DNA of 51,316 nucleotides from Chloroflexi bacterium TSY (GTDB taxonomy: Bacteria > Chloroflexota > Anaerolineae > Caldilineales > Caldilineaceae). Location: contig JAHBNG010000110.1 in assembly GCA_019217005.1 (NCBI GenBank), forward strand, positions 1 to 51,316. Direction: 5' to 3'. A program made the position numbers and the translations under genes. The notes under the pieces are model-generated. The model was given only the letters and a program-made list of their open reading frames with translations, made no database searches and was not told where the DNA came from. Shown piece after piece: positions 1 through 10,068 of the stretch (position 1 is its first letter; each line of letters starts with the position of its first letter).

Positions 1-41
1 GAATCGTCAATGATCTATTGGCCGAAATTCTAAAAGGATAA
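1..41 (+). CDS. C-terminal tail of an upstream gene (partial)
   Basis: Codons from position 3 read IVNDLLAEILKG and end at TAA 39-41, in the same frame as the GAPDH remnant that follows. The tail does not resemble the GAPDH segment expected before HGIITT, where the catalytic SCTTNC region should lie about 20-30 residues upstream. It may be the end of an upstream arsenic-operon gene, such as a low-molecular-weight phosphatase-type ArsC, joined by deletion to the GAPDH fragment. That identity is a guess from a short tail; only the open frame and the stop are directly seen. Confidence 0.25.
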   Translation, partial: IVNDLLAEILKG

Positions 42-542
42 ACCGAACATGGAATTATCACAACCATCCACGATGTGACGAATACCCAGGTCGTCGTGGA
101 TGCACCTCACAAAGACTTGCGTCGTGCACGGTCCGCCATGCAAAATCTCATCTCAACGACAACGGGTTCGGCAACAGCCATTACCATGATTTATCCTGAA
201 CTCCGGGGGAAGCTGAATGGAATCGCTGTACGCTTGCCGCTGCTCAACGCCTCACTGACGGATGCGGTCTTCCAGGTACAGCGCCCAACGACGGTGAAGG
301 AAATAAACGAGCTTTTTCAGGAAGCGGCCAAAGGTGATTTGGCCAGCATTCTGGGCTATGAAGATCGGCCTCTTGTATCCTCTGATTTTGTTAATGATCC
401 CCACTCTTCGATTGTGGACGCAGGGTCAACGATGGTTGTGGATGAGACATTGGTGAAGGTCTTTGCCTGGTATGACAATGAGTGGGGGTATGCGAATCGC
501 GTGGTGGAATTGGCGGAGAAAGTGGCCCGCTTCCTGGGTTAG
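42..542 (+). pseudogene. 5'-truncated ArsJ-associated glyceraldehyde-3-phosphate dehydrogenase
   Basis: The frame after TAA 39-41 reads [16 protein letters not shown] and then [12 protein letters not shown], a TTTGSATAI segment, GKLNG and [11 protein letters not shown], all typical of the catalytic half of GAPDH. The [13 protein letters not shown] version and the neighbouring arsJ point to the ArsJ-associated subfamily, which forms 1-arseno-3-phosphoglycerate from arsenate for export by ArsJ. The NAD-binding domain and the catalytic cysteine are absent because the homology starts right after an in-frame stop. The GTG at 75 could start a 155-residue piece, but it would be catalytically dead. 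With the broken arsJ downstream it is best read as a decayed gene. Confidence 0.8.
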
Positions 543-732
543 TTAGGGAAACGGTTGCGCCCAAATGGTAACGCGCAGCTCTTCGCCCAGCAGGGTGAAG
601 TCTGGTTCGCGGCCAGATAGCTGGCGAGAGACGAATTACATTGTAAATCGGCTATTCTTATTTGGATGTAACATCGTTGGATTCTCAAGTTCAAGTGACA
701 GTCGCTCTACAACAAAAAGGAGAAACAAATCT

Positions 733-1757
733 GTGGCTGATAGTATAACTGAATCAATTCCTCAGTCAGCAGGGGGTGCCATCGATATACAGCAGAAGGT
801 GGACATTCGAAGTTATGCACTCGTCACCGCCGCCTATTGGGGCTTGACCCTGACCGACGGTGCGTTGCGCATGTTGGTGTTGCTCTATTTTCACAACCTG
901 GGCTACAACCCGCTCCAAGTTGCGGCCCTTTTTATTCTGTATGAATTCTTTGGCGTGATCACCAATCTGATCGGCGGCTGGATTGGCTCTCGTTTCGGTT
1001 TGAAGCTAACCCTCTTTAGCGGACTTGGCGTCCAGATATTGGCGCTTTCCATGCTTGCGCTCTTGCCACCTGGATGGCCCCAGTGGATGGCCATTGCCTA
1101 CGTGATGGGGTCGCAGGCGCTTTCCGGCATTGCCAAAGACTTGACCAAGATGAGTTCCAAAAGCGCCATCAAATTGGTCGTGCCGCCCAATGCAGAAGGG
1201 GCACTCTTCAAGTGGGTTGCGATTTTGACGGGCAGCAAGAATGCGCTCAAAGGGGTGGGATTCTTCCTGGGTGGTGCACTGCTGGCGACGGCTGGCTTTG
1301 TGGGTGGGCTTTGGATCATGGTGGGTGGACTGAGTCTGGTGTTGCGCCGAATTTTCTCAAGCAAATCCGCCGTTCGTCAGGTAGTGAGACGGGAGTTGAC
1401 GGCGCAACGTCGCAGCACTGGGTTCTCATACTCACCCTGGTCACGGCCCTGATTGCCTTGTTGGTGGGTCTTGGGTGGCAAACTTCCTGGGTCTTAATCG
1501 TCGGGTTAGGTATCTTTGGCGTTGTCTTTGCCATCAATTCCTCTTTACACAGCTTCTTGATCCTGGCCTACACAGACAGCGATAAAGTGGCCTTAAATGT
1601 GGGCTTCTACTACATGGCCAATGCAGGTGGCCGTCTGCTCGGCACGATTCTGTCCGGTCTGCTCTACATGACGCTCGGATTGGTCGGGTGTCTCTGGGGT
1701 GCCGCGGTTTGCTTATCGTTGACGTGGTTGAGCTCCGGTCGGTTGCCGCGCAGCTAA
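733..1757 (+). pseudogene. arsJ: arsJ, organoarsenical-efflux MFS transporter, internally deleted and frameshifted
   Basis: The GTG at 733 follows AAGGAG at 717-722. The first frame (733 to about 1345) encodes MFS helices with ArsJ-like motifs: YWGLTLTDGALRMLVL, YEFFGVITNLIGGW, then GIAKDLTKMSSKSAIKLVV and ILTGSKNALKGVGFF. From about 1353 homology continues in another frame: FGVVFAINSSLHSFLILAY, then KVALNVGFYYMANAGGR and LLGTILSGLLY. ArsJ proteins are about 400 residues; here roughly 100 central residues are missing at the frame change near 1340-1360. ArsJ normally exports 1-arseno-3-phosphoglycerate, which matches the adjacent GAPDH remnant. The TAA overlaps the stop of the convergent minus-strand gene. 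Confidence 0.85.
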
Positions 1758-4700
1758 ATGACCAACATGGGCGCACGCCGCATCTCCATGCATAGCTCTT
1801 TGCCAAATCCCGAATTGTTCGGCTGGTCGCGAGCCAATCGTGGTGTCCCTAGTTCCTCGATTCCTTGTCTGAGAAATTTAGCGATGCGTGGATCCGGACG
1901 TAGTTGATTGGCGTAGGACAAGCCCTCCAATGCGCTGATCGTATGGACATTCCCCTCGTCGAGTGCGCCGCGTTTGGGACAGGTGGTATAGCGAAAGTGG
2001 CCCGTCTCTTCGTTCAAATTGTTTGCAAAGAGCCAATCCACAGCCGCCAGGATCGATTGCGCGACTCGTTCATCCCCAGTGAGTGCATGGAAGCGGCGCA
2101 ATCCAGCCAACAGGACACCCACCATAAAGGTCGCTTCCCCGATACAGCGGGGGATGCCACAATCGCAATGACCTTCCTTGAGCATGTGGACCCAACCGCC
2201 ATGCTCATTCTGTTTCTCTAACACGCGCTCGATGATGATGCGGCAAGCGTTGAGATAACGCGGATCGTCGGTCATACGCGCCAAGGCACAAAGATGGGTG
2301 ATGTGCCAGCCACACTCCCGTGCGTTCATGAAGTCGAAGGTGTCCAGCCTGTTGTCGCTCAGCCAATGTCCAGTTCGCTCAATGCTCTCGCGTGTGCTCT
2401 CATCACCCGTCAGCAGATAGTGCAAGATAGGACCTTCTACCCAAGCATGAGATGGAATCGTGGTCGAACCGGCCATTTTGCTGCGGAAATAGGGAGGCAG
2501 ATAACCGCCCGCGTGACCTGGCATATGCATATATTGTGCGCCAATCTGGTTCGGATTGGTCGAGTGGTTACATGTATCGACGTCAACGAGATGGCGCGTG
2601 GCCTGGGCACCAAGCATGGCCCACCGTGGGTCGCCACCACGTATAAACTCGATATAGTGACAAAACGCCGGATCATATTCGTTGTTGCCCCAAGACCAGT
2701 AGCTTTCGCCATACCAATCACCAAAATTGATAAAGCCATATTGACGCAACCGTGCCCGATCCTCTAACCACTCATCACACTCGACTTCCATCATCTTTTC
2801 GTACTGCGGAAATGGTGAATTCGTTTTGGGCGCAACGGGATCCCAGACCTTGGTTGCCATGAAGCAGTCAAAATCGGGTCGCACAACGGGTGGCTGTTCG
2901 AACCAGGCAAAGAGTTGTTTGGTATGGTCATCATCCTCTGGGAAGGCCAACAGAACTTCGCTGGTCAGGGCCATACCTGCTTTCAACCGATAGGCTCCAT
3001 CTTCACGCCAGAAATTGAGTCTGTGCCAGGCATTCTCATCACCTGGAAACGGCTCATCTGTAAGAGATGGGAACAATTCAACAGTCACCGCATCTGGATC
3101 GATCTGAATTCCCCTGGGATAGCTTTCCCAAAAGTTTCGAATGGCGATCGCCAGTGGACCATCGGGCGACGAAGATATTAGGTGCCCATCGGTGCGTCCT
3201 TCAATCTGCTCCATCTGCATCGCTGTTCCACTGGCCTGATCTATCCGATGCGCCAAATCATGTTCATGAACCAGTCGCCAGCTTGCTTCTTTATCAAGCG
3301 AATAGTCTACGCCATCTAGCTGCACAGCCGTAGTGGCTGCTCGTCCAAAGCGCCATTGAAAGCTGCGTAACGTCAAGATTGTACCAGTTTCTCGCTCATC
3401 ATCTCGGATGGAGCGTCCCATAACGCCAAATTGACGATGAGGGGCGTCAAGAGCACCACCAGCCGCAGGTGTCAATGCAGGGCTAACCACTTCCAGCCGG
3501 TGGACCATTTTGATGGAGGGTTGGTCGGCATAGAAAAAGAGTCGCACTGTACTTTGCAAGTGGGTTACATATTGCTGATCCAGATAGGGGACTCGATAGT
3601 GGATCACGCAACGTCTGGGCCCTCTTTCCTCAAAGATTATGTCCTCGGCAGCTCCTGTCGTTAAGAGCACAGACTGGTTGGAGTCAAGATACTCTGACTC
3701 AAAATCGGCCAATACAAGTTGGGGTTGTGTCTCTTGGGTGATGGCGGTTTGCCATTGGCCATCTGCATCTTTCCTCTCAATCAATGGCCAAACGTCACCT
3801 TGATTTCGCTTCATAGTCGCACGCAGATGAGGGGTTGTGATGATAAATGTAGACTCGGTTTCTTTGCTTGTCATGGCATCGAACACCGCATCCGTCTTCA
3901 CCCCAAAGATGACTTGGGCATAATCAGACTCTCCTGCGCGTAGGGGGCTCGGCAGTGGTGCATCGATTAGCGCCCAGCGCGCCGAGCCGTCTGGCCAGCG
4001 GGAGTGGATACGCACTTGTGCCGTGACGCCTTGGTTGCCGTGCTGTAAAAGACATTCGGATGGCGAGTTGATTGCCCCTTGGGGTAGCGGCACGCCAAAG
4101 GTCACCGGCATATTCTGCATGTTAATGTCCGGTTCTTTGGTCGTCAGGTTGATCAGCTCGATAGGAATGGATAGTTGTTGAGTTGATTCCAAACGTTCCA
4201 GAGGCGTCTCGACATGGAGCGTTTCTGTTACAGATTGGCCATCACGTTCCGTGGCAGTCACGTCGATGCAATAACGCTGACCTGCGATCAGATTCGGCAA
4301 GTTGATGACGTGTCGTTTGGTGAGGGTCTGGTTTGTTGCTGAAGCATAGTTATTTTTGGATGCGGTGTCTTCTTCTGATATCTGCACGCGGCAGCGAGCC
4401 ATTTCTGTGGTCATAAAATGAAGCTCAGCCGAAATTTCGGTACGATTGATCCCATTCTCGCCTGTCTCACAAGCAGGCAACATCCGGCACGAAAGATGTT
4501 GAATATGAGGTGTGAAGAGAGTTGGCTGTGGGCGCTCTTGGAGCAAGACGATGGTCTCGATACGATACGTGCCGGGGCCAGGTGCTATCATGCGAAAGAC
4601 TTCCATCGCACCAATGAATTCTACCGGATGATCAACCACGATCAGGTGGCGTCGGTTGTCGAGACGCGTTGGCTCAATCCGACCGATGCCATCTGAGCGT

Positions 4701-5014
4701 AGATGAAACTCGAGTGGGCAAGGTTCGCCGACCGCAGCATAAAGAACGACTCCAATATATCGTTGGCCAGTGAGGTCACTTTTCCCCTCAACCGTGCGCC
4801 AAAAGCGATGAGAGAGTGATGAAGAGATGCCATTCTCCGCCACGCTGGCTGGTCGGTAGATACTCGGTCGATCATAATACGTCAAGCCAAAATCGGGCAC
4901 CCAGCCGTCTAGGTCTTCAGATGAGGTTGCCGGCCAAAAAAAGTTGGTTGGATCGGCCAGAATTTTATCGATGCGCTGGCCGCTGACAATGTCGAGGTGG
5001 GGAAGAGTTTTCAT
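1754..5014 (-). CDS. PcRGLX/YetA-like exo-rhamnogalacturonan lyase family protein
   Basis: This is a 1086-residue protein starting at MKTLPHLD. The start is chosen because AAGGAA lies 5-6 bases upstream; an upstream in-frame start would add 16 residues without a clear ribosome site. Around residues 300-345 it has VTFGVPLPQGAI and SRWPDGSARWALID, characteristic of the N-terminal barrel of the PcRGLX/YetA family. The region after about residue 770 looks like an alpha/alpha toroid (ESYWSWGNNEYDP, ARECGWHITHLCALARM, ENEHGGW-like repeats) as in lyases and arabinofuranosidases. No signal peptide is evident, so a cytoplasmic role on imported oligosaccharides is likely. It lies divergent to the ATPase gene and close to an SBP-permease cluster, which suggests pectin-derived substrates; the exact activity is inferred. 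Confidence 0.7.
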   Translation of the reverse strand: MKTLPHLDIVSGQRIDKILADPTNFFWPATSSEDLDGWVPDFGLTYYDRPSIYRPASVAENGISSSLSHRFWRTVEGKSDLTGQRYIGVVLYAAVGEPCPLEFHLRSDGIGRIEPTRLDNRRHLIVVDHPVEFIGAMEVFRMIAPGPGTYRIETIVLLQERPQPTLFTPHIQHLSCRMLPACETGENGINRTEISAELHFMTTEMARCRVQISEEDTASKNNYASATNQTLTKRHVINLPNLIAGQRYCIDVTATERDGQSVTETLHVETPLERLESTQQLSIPIELINLTTKEPDINMQNMPVTFGVPLPQGAINSPSECLLQHGNQGVTAQVRIHSRWPDGSARWALIDAPLPSPLRAGESDYAQVIFGVKTDAVFDAMTSKETESTFIITTPHLRATMKRNQGDVWPLIERKDADGQWQTAITQETQPQLVLADFESEYLDSNQSVLLTTGAAEDIIFEERGPRRCVIHYRVPYLDQQYVTHLQSTVRLFFYADQPSIKMVHRLEVVSPALTPAAGGALDAPHRQFGVMGRSIRDDERETGTILTLRSFQWRFGRAATTAVQLDGVDYSLDKEASWRLVHEHDLAHRIDQASGTAMQMEQIEGRTDGHLISSSPDGPLAIAIRNFWESYPRGIQIDPDAVTVELFPSLTDEPFPGDENAWHRLNFWREDGAYRLKAGMALTSEVLLAFPEDDDHTKQLFAWFEQPPVVRPDFDCFMATKVWDPVAPKTNSPFPQYEKMMEVECDEWLEDRARLRQYGFINFGDWYGESYWSWGNNEYDPAFCHYIEFIRGGDPRWAMLGAQATRHLVDVDTCNHSTNPNQIGAQYMHMPGHAGGYLPPYFRSKMAGSTTIPSHAWVEGPILHYLLTGDESTRESIERTGHWLSDNRLDTFDFMNARECGWHITHLCALARMTDDPRYLNACRIIIERVLEKQNEHGGWVHMLKEGHCDCGIPRCIGEATFMVGVLLAGLRRFHALTGDERVAQSILAAVDWLFANNLNEETGHFRYTTCPKRGALDEGNVHTISALEGLSYANQLRPDPRIAKFLRQGIEELGTPRLARDQPNNSGFGKELCMEMRRAPMLVI

Positions 5015-5183
5015 GATTGGTTCCTTGGGTTTATGCCAACGGATTGAGTAAGGCGATTCCAAAAAAAGAATGATCCACAGATTGACAAGATGAACACGAT
5101 TAGAAGAGGGAAAATTGAGCCACTCCCGTCCATCTGCGGATTACTTGAAATTTGGATTGGCTTAAAGTCAAGTTTAACATGGT

Positions 5184-5213
5184 TTGCGACTTCCATCGAG
5201 TACATATTATACT
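5184..5213 (+). promoter_or_regulatory. Possible sigma70 promoter of the AAA-ATPase gene
   Basis: TTGCGA (5184-5189) and TATACT (5208-5213) are separated by 18 bases in the 259-bp divergent intergenic region, about 60 bases before the ATG at 5274. The match is moderate and no start site is known. Confidence 0.3.
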
Positions 5214-5273
5214 CAAACAAATTCTTTCTGGGTGGTGCCGTCTCAACCAAGTGGGGCAAGCGAGCAAACTATT

Positions 5274-6875
5274 ATGCGTTTCTTCAATACCGCTGGACCG
5301 ATCCAAGCGAATCTCCATTATCACGTGCCACCGCTAATGCGCTTCGACCTGGATGAGGTCATGATGTTGATTGCACAGCAGAAGTACTTCGTGCTTCATG
5401 CTCCTCGGCAAGTGGGCAAAACCAGCTACCTGTTGGCACTGATGGATTATTTAAACCAACAAGGGGCTTATCGCAGTCTCTATGTCAATGTAGAGATTGC
5501 ACAGACGGCGCGCGAAGATGTTGCCCGCGGCATGCGCGCTATCTTGAGCGAATTGCGTACGATGGCGCGCGATTATTTAGACGATCGATTATTGGATGAA
5601 ATATGGCTGGAGATTTTGGAGCAGAGCGGTGGAGATGCGGCACTGACTGAGATCTTAACCCGCTGGGCGCGTGCGAGTGACAAGCCGCTCGTGTTATTGA
5701 TCGATGAGATCGATGCTTTGGTTGGAGACACGCTTATTTCTGTTTTGCGTCAGTTGCGGAGTGGGTATCCTAAACGTCCCAACGGATTTCCTCTGAGCGT
5801 CATCTTGTGTGGCGTACGCGATGTGCGGGATTATCGAATACGTTCGAGTCGAGAAAAGGAGATCATTACTGGCGGGAGTGCGTTTAATATCAAGGCCGAA
5901 TCTTTACGCATGGGCAACTTTAATCGTCAAGAATCGGAATTGCTTTACCGGCAACACACGGAGGAGACCGGTCAAGAATTTGAACCTGATGCCCTTGAGT
6001 TAATGTGGACTTTTTCCTTGGGACAACCGTGGCTCGTCAATGCGCTCGGGTATGAAGTCTGTTTTCGTATGAAGGCAGGTAGAGATCGCACAAACTCCGT
6101 TACGAGCGAGATGGTACAAGAGGCCAAAGAAGAGTTGATCCTGAAACGCGAAACACATCTGGATCAGTTGCTTGACAAACTTCAGGAGCCACGCGTGCGT
6201 AAGGTCGTTCACCCGATGCTCTTGGGCGAAGATCTGGAGGAGCAAGTCCCGTATGATGACATTCAGTATACAACTGATTTGGGATTGATTCGCCGGGATG
6301 AGAAAGAGGGATTGCAAATCGCCAACCCGATTTATCGCGAAGTCATTCCACGTGAACTCAACTATATCTATCAACTCAATTTCGAGAGCCGGTACCGTTC
6401 CGAGTGGTATATTGAGGCGGATGGGTCGCTCGATATCGATATGCTCATGACTGAATTCCAGCAATTTTTTCGTGAACATTCAGAGAGTTGGACTGACCAG
6501 TTTGCCTACAAAGAAGCTGGCCCACAGCTCCTTTTGCAGGCATTTCTCCAACGCATTGTCAACGGTGGTGGTCGGATTGACCGCGAGTATGGTCTTGGAC
6601 GTGGCAGAACAGATCTACTCGTTATTTGGCCCTATGGGGACTCTCCGCAGCGTCACATTCAGCGGATTGTGTTTGAACTGAAACTTCGTCGTGGCAAACT
6701 GAAGACGACGATCCGGAAAGGGCTTGAACAGACATGGCGCTACATGGATCGCAGCGGAACCGATCAGGGCCATCTGGTGATCTTTGAACAGTCTCCTGAC
6801 AAGACTTGGGAGGAGAAGATTTTTACCCATTCTGAGCGCTATGAAGGCAAGATGATTCAAGTCTGGGGAATGTAA
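5274..6875 (+). CDS. AAA-like ATPase with C-terminal PD-(D/E)XK-type domain
   Basis: This is a 533-residue protein. The P-loop APRQVGKTSYL is near residue 45 and the Walker B PLVLLIDEIDAL near residue 143; it then has an ORC/AAA-like lid and winged-helix region. Near residues 443-470 GRGRTDLLVIW and IVFELKLRRG give the D...ExK arrangement of PD-(D/E)XK nuclease-like domains. This architecture resembles the widespread prokaryotic AAA-like/DUF1703 group, whose role is poorly defined (often accessory or mobile). ATG 5274 is preferred because MRFFNTAGPI is a typical beginning of the family; a longer open frame from 5184 exists. The Shine-Dalgarno is weak. Confidence 0.75.
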   Translation: MRFFNTAGPIQANLHYHVPPLMRFDLDEVMMLIAQQKYFVLHAPRQVGKTSYLLALMDYLNQQGAYRSLYVNVEIAQTAREDVARGMRAILSELRTMARDYLDDRLLDEIWLEILEQSGGDAALTEILTRWARASDKPLVLLIDEIDALVGDTLISVLRQLRSGYPKRPNGFPLSVILCGVRDVRDYRIRSSREKEIITGGSAFNIKAESLRMGNFNRQESELLYRQHTEETGQEFEPDALELMWTFSLGQPWLVNALGYEVCFRMKAGRDRTNSVTSEMVQEAKEELILKRETHLDQLLDKLQEPRVRKVVHPMLLGEDLEEQVPYDDIQYTTDLGLIRRDEKEGLQIANPIYREVIPRELNYIYQLNFESRYRSEWYIEADGSLDIDMLMTEFQQFFREHSESWTDQFAYKEAGPQLLLQAFLQRIVNGGGRIDREYGLGRGRTDLLVIWPYGDSPQRHIQRIVFELKLRRGKLKTTIRKGLEQTWRYMDRSGTDQGHLVIFEQSPDKTWEEKIFTHSERYEGKMIQVWGM

Positions 6876-6893
6876 ATGATTCACTGATAAGTT

Positions 6894-6922
6894 TTGACAC
6901 GCTTACATCCTTTTGTTATTCT
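6894..6922 (+). promoter_or_regulatory. Consensus sigma70-type promoter upstream of SBP 1
   Basis: A perfect TTGACA (6894-6899) is followed after exactly 17 bases by TATTCT (6917-6922). It lies 67 bases before the ATG at 6989, which has AGGAGG at 6974-6979. It is the best promoter match noticed in the window and would drive the SBP-permease cluster. Confidence 0.65.
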
Positions 6923-6988
6923 ATTCCACGTCTTCCCCTTTCATCTTTTTAAGTGGTAATTTACTCACAACCTAGGAGGAAAACCCAA

Positions 6989-8669
6989 ATGTCTTACAGA
7001 GACAAGACATGGAGTCTACTGTCCCTATTTTTTGGTTATGGTTCTACTTTTCGCTGCTTGTGCTGCGCCCGCGGCACCCACAGAGAGCGGCGGTGGCGAC
7101 GAGGGTGGCGCAATGGCATCCGTCGATCTACCGGATGATGCGGCAGCGGAACAGGTACTTCGCATTAATTCTGGTTCCGTCGGCGCAACCAACTTTCGCC
7201 TCTATCCCATGTATGGTGGGGGTGATATGTCCAACTGGCAGGCGTTTATCTGGGTGGGGCCGCTTTACTTCGACGCCGATCTGAATCTCCAGCCCGGTGT
7301 CTTTGATTCTTGGACTCCCAACGACGACTTCACCGAATGGACCTTTACCATCGATCCGGCTGCTGTCTGGTCGGACGGTACCCGAATCACGGCAAATGAT
7401 GTTGTCGGAACTTGGACGCTCATGATTGATCCACTGACTGAACAGGGACGCATTCCCCAGTTTATTGGGAACGTTGTGGGTTTTGCCGAAGAACGCGAGA
7501 ATCCAGATCGAGAAGTGGAGGGATTGGAAGCAGTCGATGACTTGACAGTCCGCGTGATGTTGGTCAATTCAGACGCAATTTTCCACTGGCGCATTGCGAC
7601 AACTCTGATGAATCCAGTTAAGATCGAACAAGCATTAGAAAATGTACACGATTTTTGGTTGCCTGAGAACAACCCTGCATCTAGCGGCCCTTACATGATC
7701 GAGAGCTTCGACCCCGATCTGCAAGAAGTGATTCTGGTTCCCAATCCCAACTGGTGGAAGGATGATGGCCCCTACTTGGAGCGCATCGAAATCCGCTTCC
7801 AGCCAGAGCCGGAAATTACGGGGACTATGTTGCAGAACGATCAGGTTGATGTCAGTATGTCGCCATTGCCCAATACGTTCCGCGATCAGTTTCCCGATTA
7901 TTTCCGACCTGTCAATGCGTTTGGTTTTAACTCCTTCTGGCTCGCAGCGACCGTTCCGCCAACCGACGACATCAATGTTCGCAAAGCGCTGATCCTCTCG
8001 GTCGATGGTGACGCTGTTTTCAAAGCGGCTTTTCCTGAGGGATTTGGCACCAAGGCCACGAGCTTGATTGACCCGGATCTGCCTTGCCAAGAGACAGAGA
8101 TGGAGTGGTGGCCATTTGATGTGGAAGCCGCCAAGCAGGCCATCGCCGATTCGGAATATGGCAGCGTTGAGAACTTGCCCAAGATTCGCGTCACGCCGCG
8201 CGGCACAGATACCACCAACAACCGTGCGCTTGAAGCCATCATGGAGCAGTGGCGTCAAAATCTCGGCTTGACCAATGTTGAGTTTCAGCAGCAGGTAGAT
8301 GGCTTTGGGGATGATGTAGACAGCATCAACCTATCCCGTGACGATATTAATATTCGCTTCCCAGATGCTGCGACTTATGTATGGGTCGGTGCCCATTCAG
8401 CCGGTCCAATTGCCCGGGGTAGCATGATGAAGGGCTACAAGAATCCCGAAATTGATGCGATTCTGGATGAGGCAGTTTCTTTGGGCGTTGATGATCCCAG
8501 ACGGTGTGAACTGACGCTCCAGGCGCAACGCATGTTCATGGAGGATTATCAGATGCTCTTCATTGGCGTTCCACCCTCAACCATTCTTGCGCGAGACTAT
8601 GTCGCGAATTATGAAAGAGGACCGGATGCCTTGATTGCGCCGTGGCGGATCTACATTCGCGAACAATAG
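6989..8669 (+). CDS. ABC transporter substrate-binding lipoprotein, SBP_bac_5 family (frameshift in signal peptide)
   Basis: The ATG at 6989 has AGGAGG nine bases upstream. It begins MSYRDKTWSLLSLFF, but the mature protein is in the +1 frame. Removing one T from the T6 run at 7028-7033 gives a classical lipoprotein signal with lipobox LFAAC and then a Ser/Gly-rich linker. The mature part (about 530 residues) has features of family-5 oligopeptide/oligosaccharide binding proteins: FTIDPAAVWSDGTRIT, VPNPNWWKDDGPYL, and an INVRKALILSVD-type helix. It would bind solute outside the cytoplasmic membrane and feed the permeases at 8860 and 10069. The indel could be an assembly error, a mutation, or slippage-based phase variation. 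Confidence 0.85.
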
Positions 8670-8719
8670 GAACTGTCATATAGAAAATATCCATACACGT
8701 GAGTCAAGTTTTGTAAACA

Positions 8720-8771
8720 GTGGCTGGTGGATAGTGGATCGTGTGACCACTATCAACTATCCACCAGCCAC
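8720..8771 (+). terminator. Long intercistronic hairpin between SBP 1 and permease
   Basis: GTGGCTGGTGGATAGT (8720-8735) and its exact reverse complement (8756-8771) form a 16-bp stem around a 20-base loop. No T-run follows. Stable hairpins after SBP genes often protect or partly terminate the transcript so that the SBP exceeds the permeases; that role is inferred. Confidence 0.5.
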
Positions 8772-8859
8772 CAGGACCAGACGACTCGCCGGTTTGAGGC
8801 GCAGCTTCACGAGTACATCTTTCAGTAAATAGCACAGCAGTTTATTTCGTTTTCCCATC

Positions 8860-9807
8860 ATGTTGGCATACACCTTTTCCCGCATTATCCGCTGGACAAC
8901 CGGTCTTCTACTGATCATGTTCGTCTCCTACGCCATGCTTTACTACGGCGCGGGTGATCCAATCCGGCGTATGTTTGACGATATGGAGGCTGGTGGCATG
9001 GAGGTCGACCAGACAACCATAGATGCATTACGGGCCAAGTATGGTTTGGATAAAACATTGCCAGAACAGTTTGCGACCTATTTGAGCAATTTTTTGAGGG
9101 GCGAACTAGGGCAGTCGATCCGCGAAAAGCGTTCCGTGACGGATATGGTGCGCGCCCGCTTCCCGATTTCTTTGCAATTGGGGTTGGTTTCGACTCTGTT
9201 GAGTATTGTGATTGCGCTTCCGTTGGGTGTGTTGGCGTCGCTCAGACACAATCGATTATTGGATCAGATTATTGTCAGCAGTAGCGTTTTTGTGAACGCG
9301 ATTCCCATCTTCGTCACCGGACCCATCCTGATGCTTTTCCTGGTGGTTGGTCTTGGCGTGATGAACGTTCCTTTCGGTTGGAAAGGTATTTTCCACACAC
9401 AAGTGATCTTACCAATATTTGTTCTTGCCTTGGGGCCACTTCCTCTCCTCATTCGTCAAACACGCTCTGCCATGTTAGAGGTGATGGGCGAAGATTTTAT
9501 CCGTACTGCCCGCTCCAAGGGGTTGATGCAGCGATTGATCATTTCGCGCCACATGTTGCGACCGGTCCTTATCCCTGTAGTGACATCGGCTGGTTTGGTT
9601 CTCATCTCTGTTGTGAATGGCGCAATTTTCGTCGAAATTATTTTTGGCATTCCCGGTCTGGGTCATTTGGCCAAAAAAGGGATTGATTCTATCGACTATT
9701 CCGTCATTATGGGGACTGTTATGGTTGGGGCCGTCATTGCTATGGCAGGAAATCTTTTGGTTGATTTGATGTATCCGTTTCTGGACCCGCGAATCACGCG
9801 TGATTAA
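8860..9807 (+). CDS. ABC transporter permease, DppB/OppB type
   Basis: This is a 315-residue membrane protein. It opens with an N-terminal helix (MLAYTFSRIIRWTTGLLLIM), has the loop DALRAKYGLDKTLPEQF typical of the DppB branch, five further helices, and a cytoplasmic EAA-type loop FIRTARSKGLMQRLIISRHM that contacts the ATPase. It ends FLDPRITRD, the usual family ending. It follows SBP 1 and precedes the DppC-type permease. No ATPase genes accompany this cluster; the DppD/DppF pair at 37020-39407 could be shared, or the ATPases may be elsewhere. Confidence 0.9.
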   Translation: MLAYTFSRIIRWTTGLLLIMFVSYAMLYYGAGDPIRRMFDDMEAGGMEVDQTTIDALRAKYGLDKTLPEQFATYLSNFLRGELGQSIREKRSVTDMVRARFPISLQLGLVSTLLSIVIALPLGVLASLRHNRLLDQIIVSSSVFVNAIPIFVTGPILMLFLVVGLGVMNVPFGWKGIFHTQVILPIFVLALGPLPLLIRQTRSAMLEVMGEDFIRTARSKGLMQRLIISRHMLRPVLIPVVTSAGLVLISVVNGAIFVEIIFGIPGLGHLAKKGIDSIDYSVIMGTVMVGAVIAMAGNLLVDLMYPFLDPRITRD

Positions 9808-9816
9808 TGGTAAAAG

Positions 9817-10041
9817 CGTATTGCGTGATGCCACTATCAGTAGGCTGCAATCAGAAACCTGGTTTGTCCATTGGCCCAGATCGGGCGAGACGTCCGGGTA
9901 CCATTATCTGTATAGAGGCTTACGCCTCGCTGTACTAGCACCATTTGGGCCAGCGAAGAGAGATGTTTATTTGCAGGTCATCACATTCAAAAATAGATTA
10001 TTGCAACAAAACCACGATCTCGACAGGTATCACGCAATACG
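9817..10041. repeat. Intergenic stretch bounded by a 13-bp inverted repeat
   Basis: The 261-bp gap between the two permeases is bounded by CGTATTGCGTGAT (9817-9829) and its exact reverse complement (10029-10041). The arms belong to the dispersed ACGCAATACG/ACGCAACACG motif also seen near 11048, 11468 and 13462. No target duplication was found. No gene is recognised inside. Confidence 0.45.
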
Positions 10042-10068
10042 AAACACGCAACATGCACTATTCAGAAC

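Noticed and set aside
543..640. Minus-strand reading GREPDFTLLGEELRVTIW between the GAPDH and arsJ remnants
   Set aside because: It looks like a genuine protein C-terminus (possibly from an AlbA_2/RecG-like regulator), but only about 28 codons remain, too few to call a gene.
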